A DNA stretch of 64,000 nt, from contig CAIKNP010000019.1 in the NCBI GenBank assembly GCA_903828785.1, positions 1-64,000 on the forward strand, given 5' to 3'. Both the position numbers and the translations under genes were made by a program. This DNA comes from an uncultured Actinomycetes bacterium. GTDB taxonomy: Bacteria > Actinomycetota > Acidimicrobiia > Acidimicrobiales > RAAP-2. The notes below the pieces were generated by a model. It was not told the DNA's origin and did not search any database. It saw only the letters and a program-made list of their open reading frames with translations. This document shows positions 44,104-51,115 of this stretch, one piece after another (the first letter of the stretch is position 1; the number at the start of each line of letters is the position of its first letter).

Positions 44104-45902
44104 TAGGAGCTAGCCATTCCGGCTCCATCAAGTGCTGACGATGCCGTAGCGCGCATGCGTTTGAGCATGCGATGCGTCACTGCCGCCACGGAAGGATGCA
44201 CACCACCATTGGATTCAACCAGGCGGTTCCAGAGAGCCATTCGCGTGGCGTACACCTCGGGATCACGCAGCTCCACGCACTCGAGCAGGTCGTCGTTGAC
44301 GTTCACCAATATGGTGTCGCCGTTCTCCACCAGCGCAATCGGTCCGCCAATGTACGCCTCGGGGGCAACGTGCCCAATGACCAAGCCAACGGATCCACCA
44401 GAGAAGCGCGCATCAGTCATCAGGGCGATGGTGATACCCCGAGTCCGACAAAGGGTAGTGATTTTTGAGGTGGGGTCGAGCATCTCGGGCATGCCCGGCG
44501 CACCGCGCGGTCCGACGTAACGAATGACCACCATGTCACCATCTTGGAACGATTCACTATTGCTGATCAGAGCATCAATGAGTGCGTGCTCGCTGTCAAA
44601 AACCCGAGCCTTCCCGGTAAAGACACCTTCGCTAATGCCACTCTCAACGCCGGCTAACTTGAGGATCGCGCCTCCAGATGGTGCCAGATTGCCTCCCAAG
44701 AGTCGCAACCCTCCGTTGGCCTGAAAGGGCTCGCTGGGTGGAAAAATCACTTCACGATCCGCCCTCGGTGGATGGTGGCGCTCGACCTGCTCGGCCAAGG
44801 TTTCGCCAGTGCACGTGATCGTCGATCCGTCGAGCAAGCCCGCGTCGAGCAGCTCACGAACGACCGTCGGTAGGCCTCCCGATGTTTCCAGGTCCACCAT
44901 CGAATACGCCCCGAAGGGACGCATGTTTACGATGACCGGGACCTGACGCGACAGCGCATTGAATTCATCGTGGCTGAGCACATCGTTCCAAAGGTGTAAA
45001 CCGGCGGCTCGGGCAATCTCCACGCTGTGCAACATCACGTTGGTCGAACCACCCATGGCCATGACAACGGTGATGGCGTTGCGCAGTGCGGCCGGCGTCA
45101 CGATGTCGCGTGGCCGAATGTTTCGAGCCGTCATGACGTCCAGGCAGTTCACCAACTCGTCGGGAAATTCGTTCAGGCGTCGCGGGTCGTCCGAAGCCGG
45201 TGCCACCATGTGCAGGGGCTCGAGTCCGAGCACGGCAATGAACGTTTGCATGGTGTTGTAGGTAAACATGCCGCCACAGCTACCCTGACCAGGGCAGGCG
45301 TTAAGCGTGTATCGCTCACGAAGCACTTCGTCACTACTACTCGCCGCCTGAAAAGCAGTAACTAAGTCGATACGATCACCGGTAAGCGGATCGTGACCGG
45401 GCTTGATTGAACCGTCCGAGAGAATCACCGCTGGGACGTTGTGCTCTAAGAGAGCCGCTACGGTCCCCACTGGTGGTTTGTCGCACGCGACGACGGCGAA
45501 AAATGCCGCGACCTGATTCGCCGCCAGGTGAGTGGAGACCGAATCATTCACAATTTCACGGCCAATCAAGGAAAAACGCATCTCGGGGGTGCCATTCAAT
45601 TGACCATCCGAAACGCCCACGGTGAAGGCCGGAGAAATCAAGCGGATCGCACGAGCGTCCGCCTTGATTCGCTTCGCCACCGCCGTCTGAATGGCCTCTA
45701 CTTTCTCGCGGACACCGAGATAACACTGCGAGTCACCGAGATTACCCAGAACGGCCCATACGGGTCCGTAAATATTGGCCGGGTCTTCGCCGAGGAATCG
45801 GGCGGTTCCCACGCGCTGAACGTCACGACCCGGATTCGAGGATCGAAGCGAAACTACTTGTTCGTGCTTGGGCGGCAAAGAAGACTTGGATTCGGCGGTC
45901 AT
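44103..45902 (-). CDS. ilvD: IlvD/Edd-family dehydratase, divergent dihydroxy-acid dehydratase
   Basis: This 599-residue iron-sulfur dehydratase would make 2-keto acids for valine and isoleucine synthesis if it is a true IlvD. Three cysteines expected for a [2Fe-2S] cluster are present (Cys60 in DSQCYLG, Cys140 in ACDKPP, Cys209 in GQGSCGGMF), with the cluster-side lysine in CDK and the alkoxide serine in TDARFSGGS. Several blocks depart from common IlvD, for example GVSDGQLNGTPEMRFSL and CDKPPVGT where CDKTxPG is usual, so a sugar-acid dehydratase is an alternative. TAAAAT six bases before the ATG fixes the start; a GTG one codon upstream is less likely. Confidence 0.8.
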   Translation of the reverse strand: MTAESKSSLPPKHEQVVSLRSSNPGRDVQRVGTARFLGEDPANIYGPVWAVLGNLGDSQCYLGVREKVEAIQTAVAKRIKADARAIRLISPAFTVGVSDGQLNGTPEMRFSLIGREIVNDSVSTHLAANQVAAFFAVVACDKPPVGTVAALLEHNVPAVILSDGSIKPGHDPLTGDRIDLVTAFQAASSSDEVLRERYTLNACPGQGSCGGMFTYNTMQTFIAVLGLEPLHMVAPASDDPRRLNEFPDELVNCLDVMTARNIRPRDIVTPAALRNAITVVMAMGGSTNVMLHSVEIARAAGLHLWNDVLSHDEFNALSRQVPVIVNMRPFGAYSMVDLETSGGLPTVVRELLDAGLLDGSTITCTGETLAEQVERHHPPRADREVIFPPSEPFQANGGLRLLGGNLAPSGGAILKLAGVESGISEGVFTGKARVFDSEHALIDALISNSESFQDGDMVVIRYVGPRGAPGMPEMLDPTSKITTLCRTRGITIALMTDARFSGGSVGLVIGHVAPEAYIGGPIALVENGDTILVNVNDDLLECVELRDPEVYATRMALWNRLVESNGGVHPSVAAVTHRMLKRMRATASSALDGAGMASS

Positions 45903-45908
45903 CACTTG

Positions 45909-45914
45909 ATTTTA
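45909..45914 (-). promoter_or_regulatory. Leaderless -10 hexamer of the ilvD-type gene
   Basis: TAAAAT (minus strand) ends six bases before the ATG at 45902, with no ribosome site between. Confidence 0.6.
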
Positions 45915-45951
45915 GTCAGCTGGCACCTCGGCAAAGCCACCGTCGTAGTAG

Positions 45952-46025
45952 TGGGCGCTGGGGGACTCGAACCCTCGACCTCAGCCGTGTGAAGGCTGCG
46001 CTCTAACCAACTGAGCTAAGCGCCC
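45952..46025 (-). tRNA. tRNA-Val(CAC)
   Basis: The 74-nt minus-strand cloverleaf has acceptor GGGCGCT/AGCGCCC, D arm with GCTC/GAGC, anticodon stem CAGCC/GGCTG and loop TTCACAC, giving anticodon CAC (GTG codons). The T stem GAGGG/CCCCC has one A-C mismatch. CCA is not encoded after the discriminator A, unlike the other two tRNAs in this window. Confidence 0.93.
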
Positions 46026-46075
46026 GTACTCTACGCAGTCTACTCTCCCCCACCACGCGGCTCACTCGCGGACTG

Positions 46076-46081
46076 TAGCCT
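46076..46081 (+). promoter_or_regulatory. Leaderless -10 hexamer of the gene at 46089
   Basis: TAGCCT ends seven bases before the ATG at 46089; the gap TAAGTGG holds no strong ribosome site. Confidence 0.4.
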
Positions 46082-46088
46082 TAAGTGG

Positions 46089-46745
46089 ATGAGTGACAAC
46101 AACGAACTTCCTGCTGTCTCCAGACGGCCCCGATTCTCCGTCTTCGGACAACCCCAGCCCGGTGGTGCGTCGCGCGAGCAAGTAATGGGTGTCGACAAAC
46201 TTGAGCGTGGACTTAGTTTCTTCGCCGCCCTGATCGCTCTGATCTCCGCGGCGTTCATATTTCCTAATTACATTTCCGGCAAGACGACCTACCTTATTCA
46301 GCAGGTCAAGCCCAACGCTCAGGAGATCTGCGCTAAGGGATACACCTTGTTGCACTCGGGAAAGATCAACGAGTGTCAGAAGCACGTAGCGCAAACGCAT
46401 TCGTACTGGACCTTTTTGTTCTTCGCGTCCGCGGTTATGGGACTGCTCATCCTGTTCGCCGCGTGGCGCCGTAGTCGCCCTCTCCTGATCGTGCTGTCGC
46501 TCCTGTTAGGAGCCGCTTCAGGAACCGCCGGCTTTCTCTTTCTTGGACTCGGTGCGTGGCTACTGATCCGGGCCTTTCGCCTCAATCGTTACGGCACAAG
46601 TTCGATGAAGGAAGCGAACAAGATTGCTCGCGAGCGTGTGCGAACGCGGACACCGCGCGCCAAGCGAGGGGTCGAGGCAGAATCAGCCAAGCCCACCCCA
46701 GAGCCGTCGAAGCGGTACACCCCCAAAAAACGTCCCCGCCGCTAA
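46089..46745 (+). CDS. Membrane protein of unknown function with basic tail
   Basis: I do not recognise a family for this 218-residue protein. It has a proline-rich cytoplasmic start, a first membrane helix at about 41-59, an outer loop of some 45 residues with two cysteines (Cys81 and Cys95 regions, EICAKG and NECQKH) that could form a disulphide, two or three further helices between about 105 and 165, and a 50-residue tail rich in Arg, Lys and Pro. It is 2 bp ahead of the plsC-like gene, so the two are probably expressed together. Confidence 0.7.
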   Translation: MSDNNELPAVSRRPRFSVFGQPQPGGASREQVMGVDKLERGLSFFAALIALISAAFIFPNYISGKTTYLIQQVKPNAQEICAKGYTLLHSGKINECQKHVAQTHSYWTFLFFASAVMGLLILFAAWRRSRPLLIVLSLLLGAASGTAGFLFLGLGAWLLIRAFRLNRYGTSSMKEANKIARERVRTRTPRAKRGVEAESAKPTPEPSKRYTPKKRPRR

Positions 46746-46747
46746 CC

Positions 46748-47485
46748 ATGTCACAACTGGGTCTCGATTATCCAACGCAGTGGGGTCGCCGATACACCGC
46801 TCGCTTTGTTCGCGATCTCTACCTGACCCTTTTCGTGGCTCCCACCATTCGACGAATTGGCCAACTTCGCGTAGACGGCATTGAGCACCTGTCCGGTGGC
46901 GATCCCTTCATTTTTGTGGCTAATCACATTTCACACATGGACACACCCATCGTCTTGAGTGCCCTGCCACGATCACTTCGGAAGCGAACCATCGTTGCCG
47001 CGGCGATGGATAACTTCTTCATGAACAGGCGCAAGGCCTTCTTCACCGTGCTTTCCTTCAACGCCATCCCCATTGACCGCCACAAGGTGAATCGCCGTTC
47101 ATCGCAACTCGCTATTGATCTTCTGGAAGACCGATGGAACATCTTGATCTACCCCGAAGGCGGGCGTAGCCCCGACGGTAACTTGCAAGAATTCAAAGGT
47201 GGGGCGGCGTATCTGGCCGAGCGTTCTCGGCGGCCGGTGATACCCGTCTACATTCATGACGCCGGCTACCTTCGCGGAGCTCGTTACGCTAAGGCGCCAA
47301 AATTCACCGGTGCTGAGGGCCAAAATACCCACCCGGTGTCGGTGACCTTCGGGGCCCCCCTCATGCCCTTCGTGGACGAAAATATTCGCCGCTACGGGGC
47401 GCGCATTGAAGAAGCTGTCGCCGAGTTGGGGCGACGCGTTAGTGGTGACCCGACCTACGGGGTGCGCCCTTCAGACGAGTACTAG
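46748..47485 (+). CDS. plsC: 1-acyl-sn-glycerol-3-phosphate acyltransferase-like protein
   Basis: This 245-residue acyltransferase has the PlsC motif I NHISHMD with His60 and Asp65 (Hx4D), motif II around FNAIPIDR, and motif III YPEGGRSPDG. Enzymes of this type add the second acyl chain to lysophosphatidic acid, though actinobacteria often have several paralogues with other acceptors. I use the ATG at 46748; a longer frame starting within the upstream gene is rejected. Its TAG stop forms a CTAG shared with gatD. Confidence 0.87.
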   Translation: MSQLGLDYPTQWGRRYTARFVRDLYLTLFVAPTIRRIGQLRVDGIEHLSGGDPFIFVANHISHMDTPIVLSALPRSLRKRTIVAAAMDNFFMNRRKAFFTVLSFNAIPIDRHKVNRRSSQLAIDLLEDRWNILIYPEGGRSPDGNLQEFKGGAAYLAERSRRPVIPVYIHDAGYLRGARYAKAPKFTGAEGQNTHPVSVTFGAPLMPFVDENIRRYGARIEEAVAELGRRVSGDPTYGVRPSDEY

Positions 47486-48159
47486 AGGCCCAAGGCCTGG
47501 CGGCGAGCCAGGTGTAAACGGTCGGCCACCGAGACGTAGGGGTCGAGCTCTCTGCCTAAGGCCGCACTCAGGATTTCATCAGCCAACCAGGGATTCATGG
47601 CCAGAGCCGGCCCGTGCGCGTAGGTAGCCCAAATGTGCTGAGTTCGAACGCCGTCGCTCTCGCCATCATTGCCCCGTCCTCGACACACGGCACCCAGCGG
47701 CCGCACGCCTTCTCCCAGGGTCGTCACGCCACCGTGGTTTTCAAATCCAACCAAGACCGCATCGCCAACTGAAAGCGCTAAGTCGCCCACGGAGCGAACC
47801 TGGCCACGTTGCGTCACCGCGTCGATCAAGCCCAGTCCTTCAAAATTGTCACTTCCGGCCACCGCAAAACTGGTGCCAATAATCTGCAGGCCGGCGCACA
47901 CGGCGAAGAGATGCGCACCGTCATTGACTCGTCGGACGAGATCACTCGCCCTCAGCAGGTCGCAGGCGAGACGTTGGGGGCCATCTTCCCCACCGCCCAG
48001 TACGTAGACGTCCGCCTCGGGCAGACTCTCGCCCACCTTCATCACCACAATCTCCGCAGGAAGTGAACGCGCCCGCACCCGGTGCGCCAACACCCGGGCG
48101 TTGCCACTGTCGCCGTAGGTACCCAGCAATTCCGGTAGGAGGAGGCCAATCGTCAGCAC
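47482..48159 (-). CDS. gatD: Lipid II isoglutaminyl synthase, glutaminase subunit GatD
   Basis: GatD supplies ammonia to MurT for amidation of the D-Glu residue of lipid II. The 225-residue protein resembles CobB/CobQ amidotransferases: LLLPELLGTYGDSGNARVL at the start, the nucleophile Cys88 in FAVCAGLQIIG and the catalytic histidine in FENHGG. I start at GTG 48159, a 7-bp overlap with murT (GTGCTGA); the TTG at 48180 lacks a ribosome site. Its TAG shares a CTAG with the plsC-like gene. Confidence 0.9.
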   Translation of the reverse strand: MLTIGLLLPELLGTYGDSGNARVLAHRVRARSLPAEIVVMKVGESLPEADVYVLGGGEDGPQRLACDLLRASDLVRRVNDGAHLFAVCAGLQIIGTSFAVAGSDNFEGLGLIDAVTQRGQVRSVGDLALSVGDAVLVGFENHGGVTTLGEGVRPLGAVCRGRGNDGESDGVRTQHIWATYAHGPALAMNPWLADEILSAALGRELDPYVSVADRLHLARRQALGL

Positions 48160-49364
48160 GGTGTCGATACCGCCAGCCAATGTTGAAAAGTGGTGTAGTT
48201 CGCAATGAGGGTGACGGTGTCGCTTCCCGTAGCCAGGGTCTCTTCGTCATCGATGACACGGTGGTCTACCCCGTCAATCGCTAGTCGGGTCGCCAGATCG
48301 AGTCGGCGCTCTCCCAAACAGTGCACGGTGCGACCAGCGAGCCATTCGAACGGCGCGTCGTAGAGCCACGAAGGGTCTCGGCCGTCGGCAATCTGGGCAT
48401 TGATGGCCACCCAAATTTCTCCGGACGAGTCAAGGTCCGCCAGCAAAGCGGCGACGCCCGCTGGGTTCTTCGCGAGCAAAAGACGCAGCGTGCGTTCCCG
48501 CCAGCGTCGCACGCCGTAGCGTCCTTGCACCACGGACACCGCACTGAGCCGACTCGCCACGCGCGCTTGATCTTCTCCCACTCGCTGTAGGGCGACGATG
48601 GCGAAGGCGGCGTTGACGCGATTGAACAGCCCCGGCAATGTCGTCTCCACCGGCACCGCGACGTCACCGACCACAATGTTTCCGCTTTGGTCGACCGACG
48701 AGTACGCCACGGGCTGCGCGAAGCCACACGAGCACGACCAACGCTGAGCGAAGGTCAGCGGCTGGGCGCACTTAGGGCAAGCCGAGGCGTCTTCGTGCCA
48801 CGCCGAGGGGACCGCCACGTAGAGAACCTTCGCCGCTAACTCGGTCGCAAAGCACACCAGCGGGTCGCTCGCGTTTGCCACAAAGGTGACGTCCGGCGAA
48901 AGCGCCACCATGTCGCGCCACCGTTGGGCGAGGGCGCGCACTTCGGTGGCACGGTCCAGTTGGTCGCGAGAAAGATTCAGCAAAACAACGACCGCCGGCC
49001 GCACTTGGGCAACCACTACGTCCAACCACGCTTCGTCCGTCTCGAGCACCACCCGTGGGGCGGAATTACTGGCGAGGGCCGCCACGTGACCCGCCATCAT
49101 GTTGGCCCCCGTAGTGTTGTGGGCTACTGGCGAAGCCCAAGCGGCGGCCAGCATGGCTGAGGTCGTGGTCTTGCCGTTCGTGCCCGACACCACGATCACC
49201 TCGCGATCCTGCGCCAAATGGCGCAGCAGCGAAGGGTCAATTCGCAGTCCCACTCGACCACCCGCAACCGTCCCTTGTCCCCGACCCAGGAGACGGGACA
49301 AAGCGTTCACCAAGCGAAGCCCCACGACTGCGAGACGCGAACGTAGTGAAAGGCTTCGTTTCAT
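48153..49364 (-). CDS. murT: Lipid II isoglutaminyl synthase, Mur ligase subunit MurT
   Basis: MurT is the ATP-using partner of GatD. The 403-residue protein has the Mur ligase P-loop SGTNGKTTTS, the middle-domain NLSRDQLDR, an inserted zinc ribbon CPKC...CSCG (about residues 215-235) typical of MurT, and the DUF1727 C-terminal domain. The ATG at 49364 is supported by TAGCGT seven bases upstream; 23 further in-frame codons upstream run through a hairpin and lack similarity. Confidence 0.9.
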   Translation of the reverse strand: MKRSLSLRSRLAVVGLRLVNALSRLLGRGQGTVAGGRVGLRIDPSLLRHLAQDREVIVVSGTNGKTTTSAMLAAAWASPVAHNTTGANMMAGHVAALASNSAPRVVLETDEAWLDVVVAQVRPAVVVLLNLSRDQLDRATEVRALAQRWRDMVALSPDVTFVANASDPLVCFATELAAKVLYVAVPSAWHEDASACPKCAQPLTFAQRWSCSCGFAQPVAYSSVDQSGNIVVGDVAVPVETTLPGLFNRVNAAFAIVALQRVGEDQARVASRLSAVSVVQGRYGVRRWRERTLRLLLAKNPAGVAALLADLDSSGEIWVAINAQIADGRDPSWLYDAPFEWLAGRTVHCLGERRLDLATRLAIDGVDHRVIDDEETLATGSDTVTLIANYTTFQHWLAVSTPC

Positions 49365-49371
49365 AACCGCC

Positions 49372-49377
49372 ACGCTA
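49372..49377 (-). promoter_or_regulatory. Leaderless -10 hexamer of murT
   Basis: TAGCGT (minus strand) ends seven bases before the ATG at 49364. The hairpin at 49396-49429 lies where the -35 region begins. Confidence 0.45.
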
Positions 49378-49395
49378 ATAGAGTCCGGAAAATAC

Positions 49396-49429
49396 AAAAG
49401 GACCAACCTGGGGGGAGGTTGGTCCTTTT
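49396..49429. terminator. Perfect 14-bp inverted repeat, terminator-like hairpin
   Basis: AAAAGGACCAACCT, six G residues, then AGGTTGGTCCTTTT form a perfect stem of 14 bp. On the minus strand it is followed by a T-rich stretch (TTTTGTATTTT), like an intrinsic terminator. It lies upstream of both divergent genes, murT and the LysR gene, so it does not end either. Confidence 0.6.
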
Positions 49430-49510
49430 GCAAAACCTACGCTTCATCCGGGGGGTGGACGAAACGGGCTACATCAATTATCGCCATCGCGGGACTATCT
49501 CGCAAGCGCA

Positions 49511-49538
49511 TTGACTTGATACGGCGTATCTGTATACT
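49511..49538 (+). promoter_or_regulatory. LysR-gene promoter with internal palindrome, leaderless
   Basis: TTGACT (49511-49516) and TATACT (49533-49538) are separated by 16 bp, a near-consensus sigma-70 promoter. TATACT ends seven bases before the ATG at 49546, so the transcript should be leaderless. The spacer holds GATAC-GGC-GTATC (49519-49531), a possible operator. Confidence 0.75.
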
Positions 49539-49545
49539 AAATACA

Positions 49546-50460
49546 ATGGAAATTCGCCAATTAGAAGCGCTGGTCGGCATTGCCGAGCATGGTACGTTTT
49601 CCAGCGCCGCCGAGGCTCTTGGCACGGTGCAGTCGAACATTTCGAATCGAATCGCGAGGCTCGAAGCCGAATTGGGCTGTGAGCTAGTGGAGCGATCCAG
49701 TGGCAGCATTACCGAATCGGGCATGGTCGTGGTCAATCGCTCTCGGCGCATTCTCACCGAACTTTCGGCCATCGCCGCCGACGTGCATGAGCTGAATTCT
49801 GAAGTTCGAGGAATGGTCTCACTGGGCATGATCGGCACGGCGGGGCGTTGGCTCGTGCCGCTGCTTCTCGACACCCTGCGCGAGCAATACCCGCACATTT
49901 CCTTGCGTGTCACCGAGGGTACCAATTCGGTGATTGAACCCCAAGTTGTGGCCGGCCAACTGGACCTGGCGGTCCTCGCTTGGCCCTTGGAGGCGCACGA
50001 ACTCATCGAGACCGATTTGTATTCCGAAGACCTCGTGCTCATTATCGAACGCTCCCACGAACTGGCGCAACGATCCAGCATCACGATGAAGGATCTGGCC
50101 GGGCTCAACCTCCTGCTGCCCTATTCGGGTACGCCCTTGCGTCGTGAAATTGACGACGCGAGTCGCAACGCCGGAGTCGAGTTGCACTCCTCGCTCGAGA
50201 TGGACGGCTTACGTACCATTGCTTCGCTCACCTTCGACGGCCACGGCCCTTCAATTTTGCCCTCCACCATGCTTTCGCGTCACTTGCGACCGACCTTCGC
50301 TGCGGTTCCTATCGAGGGGCTGGAACAACGGCGTGTGGTGCTGGCCCGCCGCCGATACGGTTTTCCCGCTGCGCACATTCGCGCAGTTACTGAGGTTCTG
50401 GGTCGCGTGGTTCAAGAGACCAGCCAAGTGCCTCACGGCGTCGTCGTTTCGCACGCGTAA
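49546..50460 (+). CDS. LysR-family transcriptional regulator
   Basis: This 304-residue regulator has an N-terminal winged helix-turn-helix (MEIRQLEALVGIAEHGTFSSAAEAL with TVQSNISNRIARLEAELG as the recognition part) and a two-lobe effector-binding domain from about residue 90. The effector is unknown. The ATG is set by the promoter seven bases upstream; a long in-frame extension to 49099 crosses murT and is rejected. It heads a tight plus-strand run: alkA, an M20 peptidase, a mycothiol-linked DsbA-like protein and peptidase E, which may be its targets. Confidence 0.9.
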   Translation: MEIRQLEALVGIAEHGTFSSAAEALGTVQSNISNRIARLEAELGCELVERSSGSITESGMVVVNRSRRILTELSAIAADVHELNSEVRGMVSLGMIGTAGRWLVPLLLDTLREQYPHISLRVTEGTNSVIEPQVVAGQLDLAVLAWPLEAHELIETDLYSEDLVLIIERSHELAQRSSITMKDLAGLNLLLPYSGTPLRREIDDASRNAGVELHSSLEMDGLRTIASLTFDGHGPSILPSTMLSRHLRPTFAAVPIEGLEQRRVVLARRRYGFPAAHIRAVTEVLGRVVQETSQVPHGVVVSHA

Positions 50461-50473
50461 GCAGGTCGGTCCC

Positions 50474-51106
50474 GTGTTAGCCGCCGTGAATCGACGTCAG
50501 CATGCTCTTTGGCTGGTCGAACGTGACTCCGCATTCACGGACCTGGTGTCCGCGGTGGGCGCTCCTCCCGTCCGCCGAGCCACCGCTGTCCCGCAACGTT
50601 TTCCGACGCTCATCCGCTCCATCACCCACCAATTGCTCGCCACCAGCGCCGCCGAATCAATCCACCGTCGCGTTGTGGCTCTCTGCGACGGCGACGTTTC
50701 GGTTGATACGGTCCTGCGCGTGGGTGCGGACGAACTGAAAACCGCCGGTCTCAATCGGGCCAAGGCCAACGCCATGGTCGAATTGGCGTACTACGTTCAG
50801 TCCGGACTTGTCGATTTAAACACGCACGGTCGTCGCCGTGACGACGAAATTATTCGGGAGCTCACCGCGGTGAAGGGTATCGGACCGTGGACCGTTCAGA
50901 TGTACCTCATGCACACCTTGGCTCGTCATGACGTTTGGCCAGTGGGCGACTACGGCGTTCGCAATGGTTGGAGCATCCTGCATCAACTCCCGGAGACCAT
51001 CACGCCCAAAGAACTCGCCGTCGCCGGCGACATTTTTAGGGGTTTTCGTTCCGATGTTGCTTGGTACTGCTGGCAAGCCGCCGATCGGCGCCGAGCCGCC
51101 AAGTAA
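50474..51106 (+). CDS. alkA: DNA-3-methyladenine glycosylase II-like (HhH-GPD)
   Basis: This 210-residue base-excision enzyme removes alkylated purines in characterised relatives. The helix-hairpin-helix LTAVKGIGPWTVQMYLM and the catalytic aspartate in WPVGDYGVRNG are in place, followed by a tail with YCWQAADRR. It lacks the N-terminal domain of E. coli AlkA, as do many actinobacterial forms. The GTG at 50474 lies 13 bp after the LysR stop; the true start could be slightly later. Confidence 0.85.
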   Translation: MLAAVNRRQHALWLVERDSAFTDLVSAVGAPPVRRATAVPQRFPTLIRSITHQLLATSAAESIHRRVVALCDGDVSVDTVLRVGADELKTAGLNRAKANAMVELAYYVQSGLVDLNTHGRRRDDEIIRELTAVKGIGPWTVQMYLMHTLARHDVWPVGDYGVRNGWSILHQLPETITPKELAVAGDIFRGFRSDVAWYCWQAADRRRAAK

Positions 51107-51115
51107 CCTCGTCGT

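Noticed and set aside
49396-49429. Attenuator in the murT leader
   Set aside because: The murT -10 hexamer lies between the hairpin and the start codon, so the hairpin would not be transcribed with murT.
49099-49545. Long N-terminal extension of the LysR regulator
   Set aside because: It would cross the murT start and the hairpin and precede a clear promoter; the helix-turn-helix begins at the ATG 49546.
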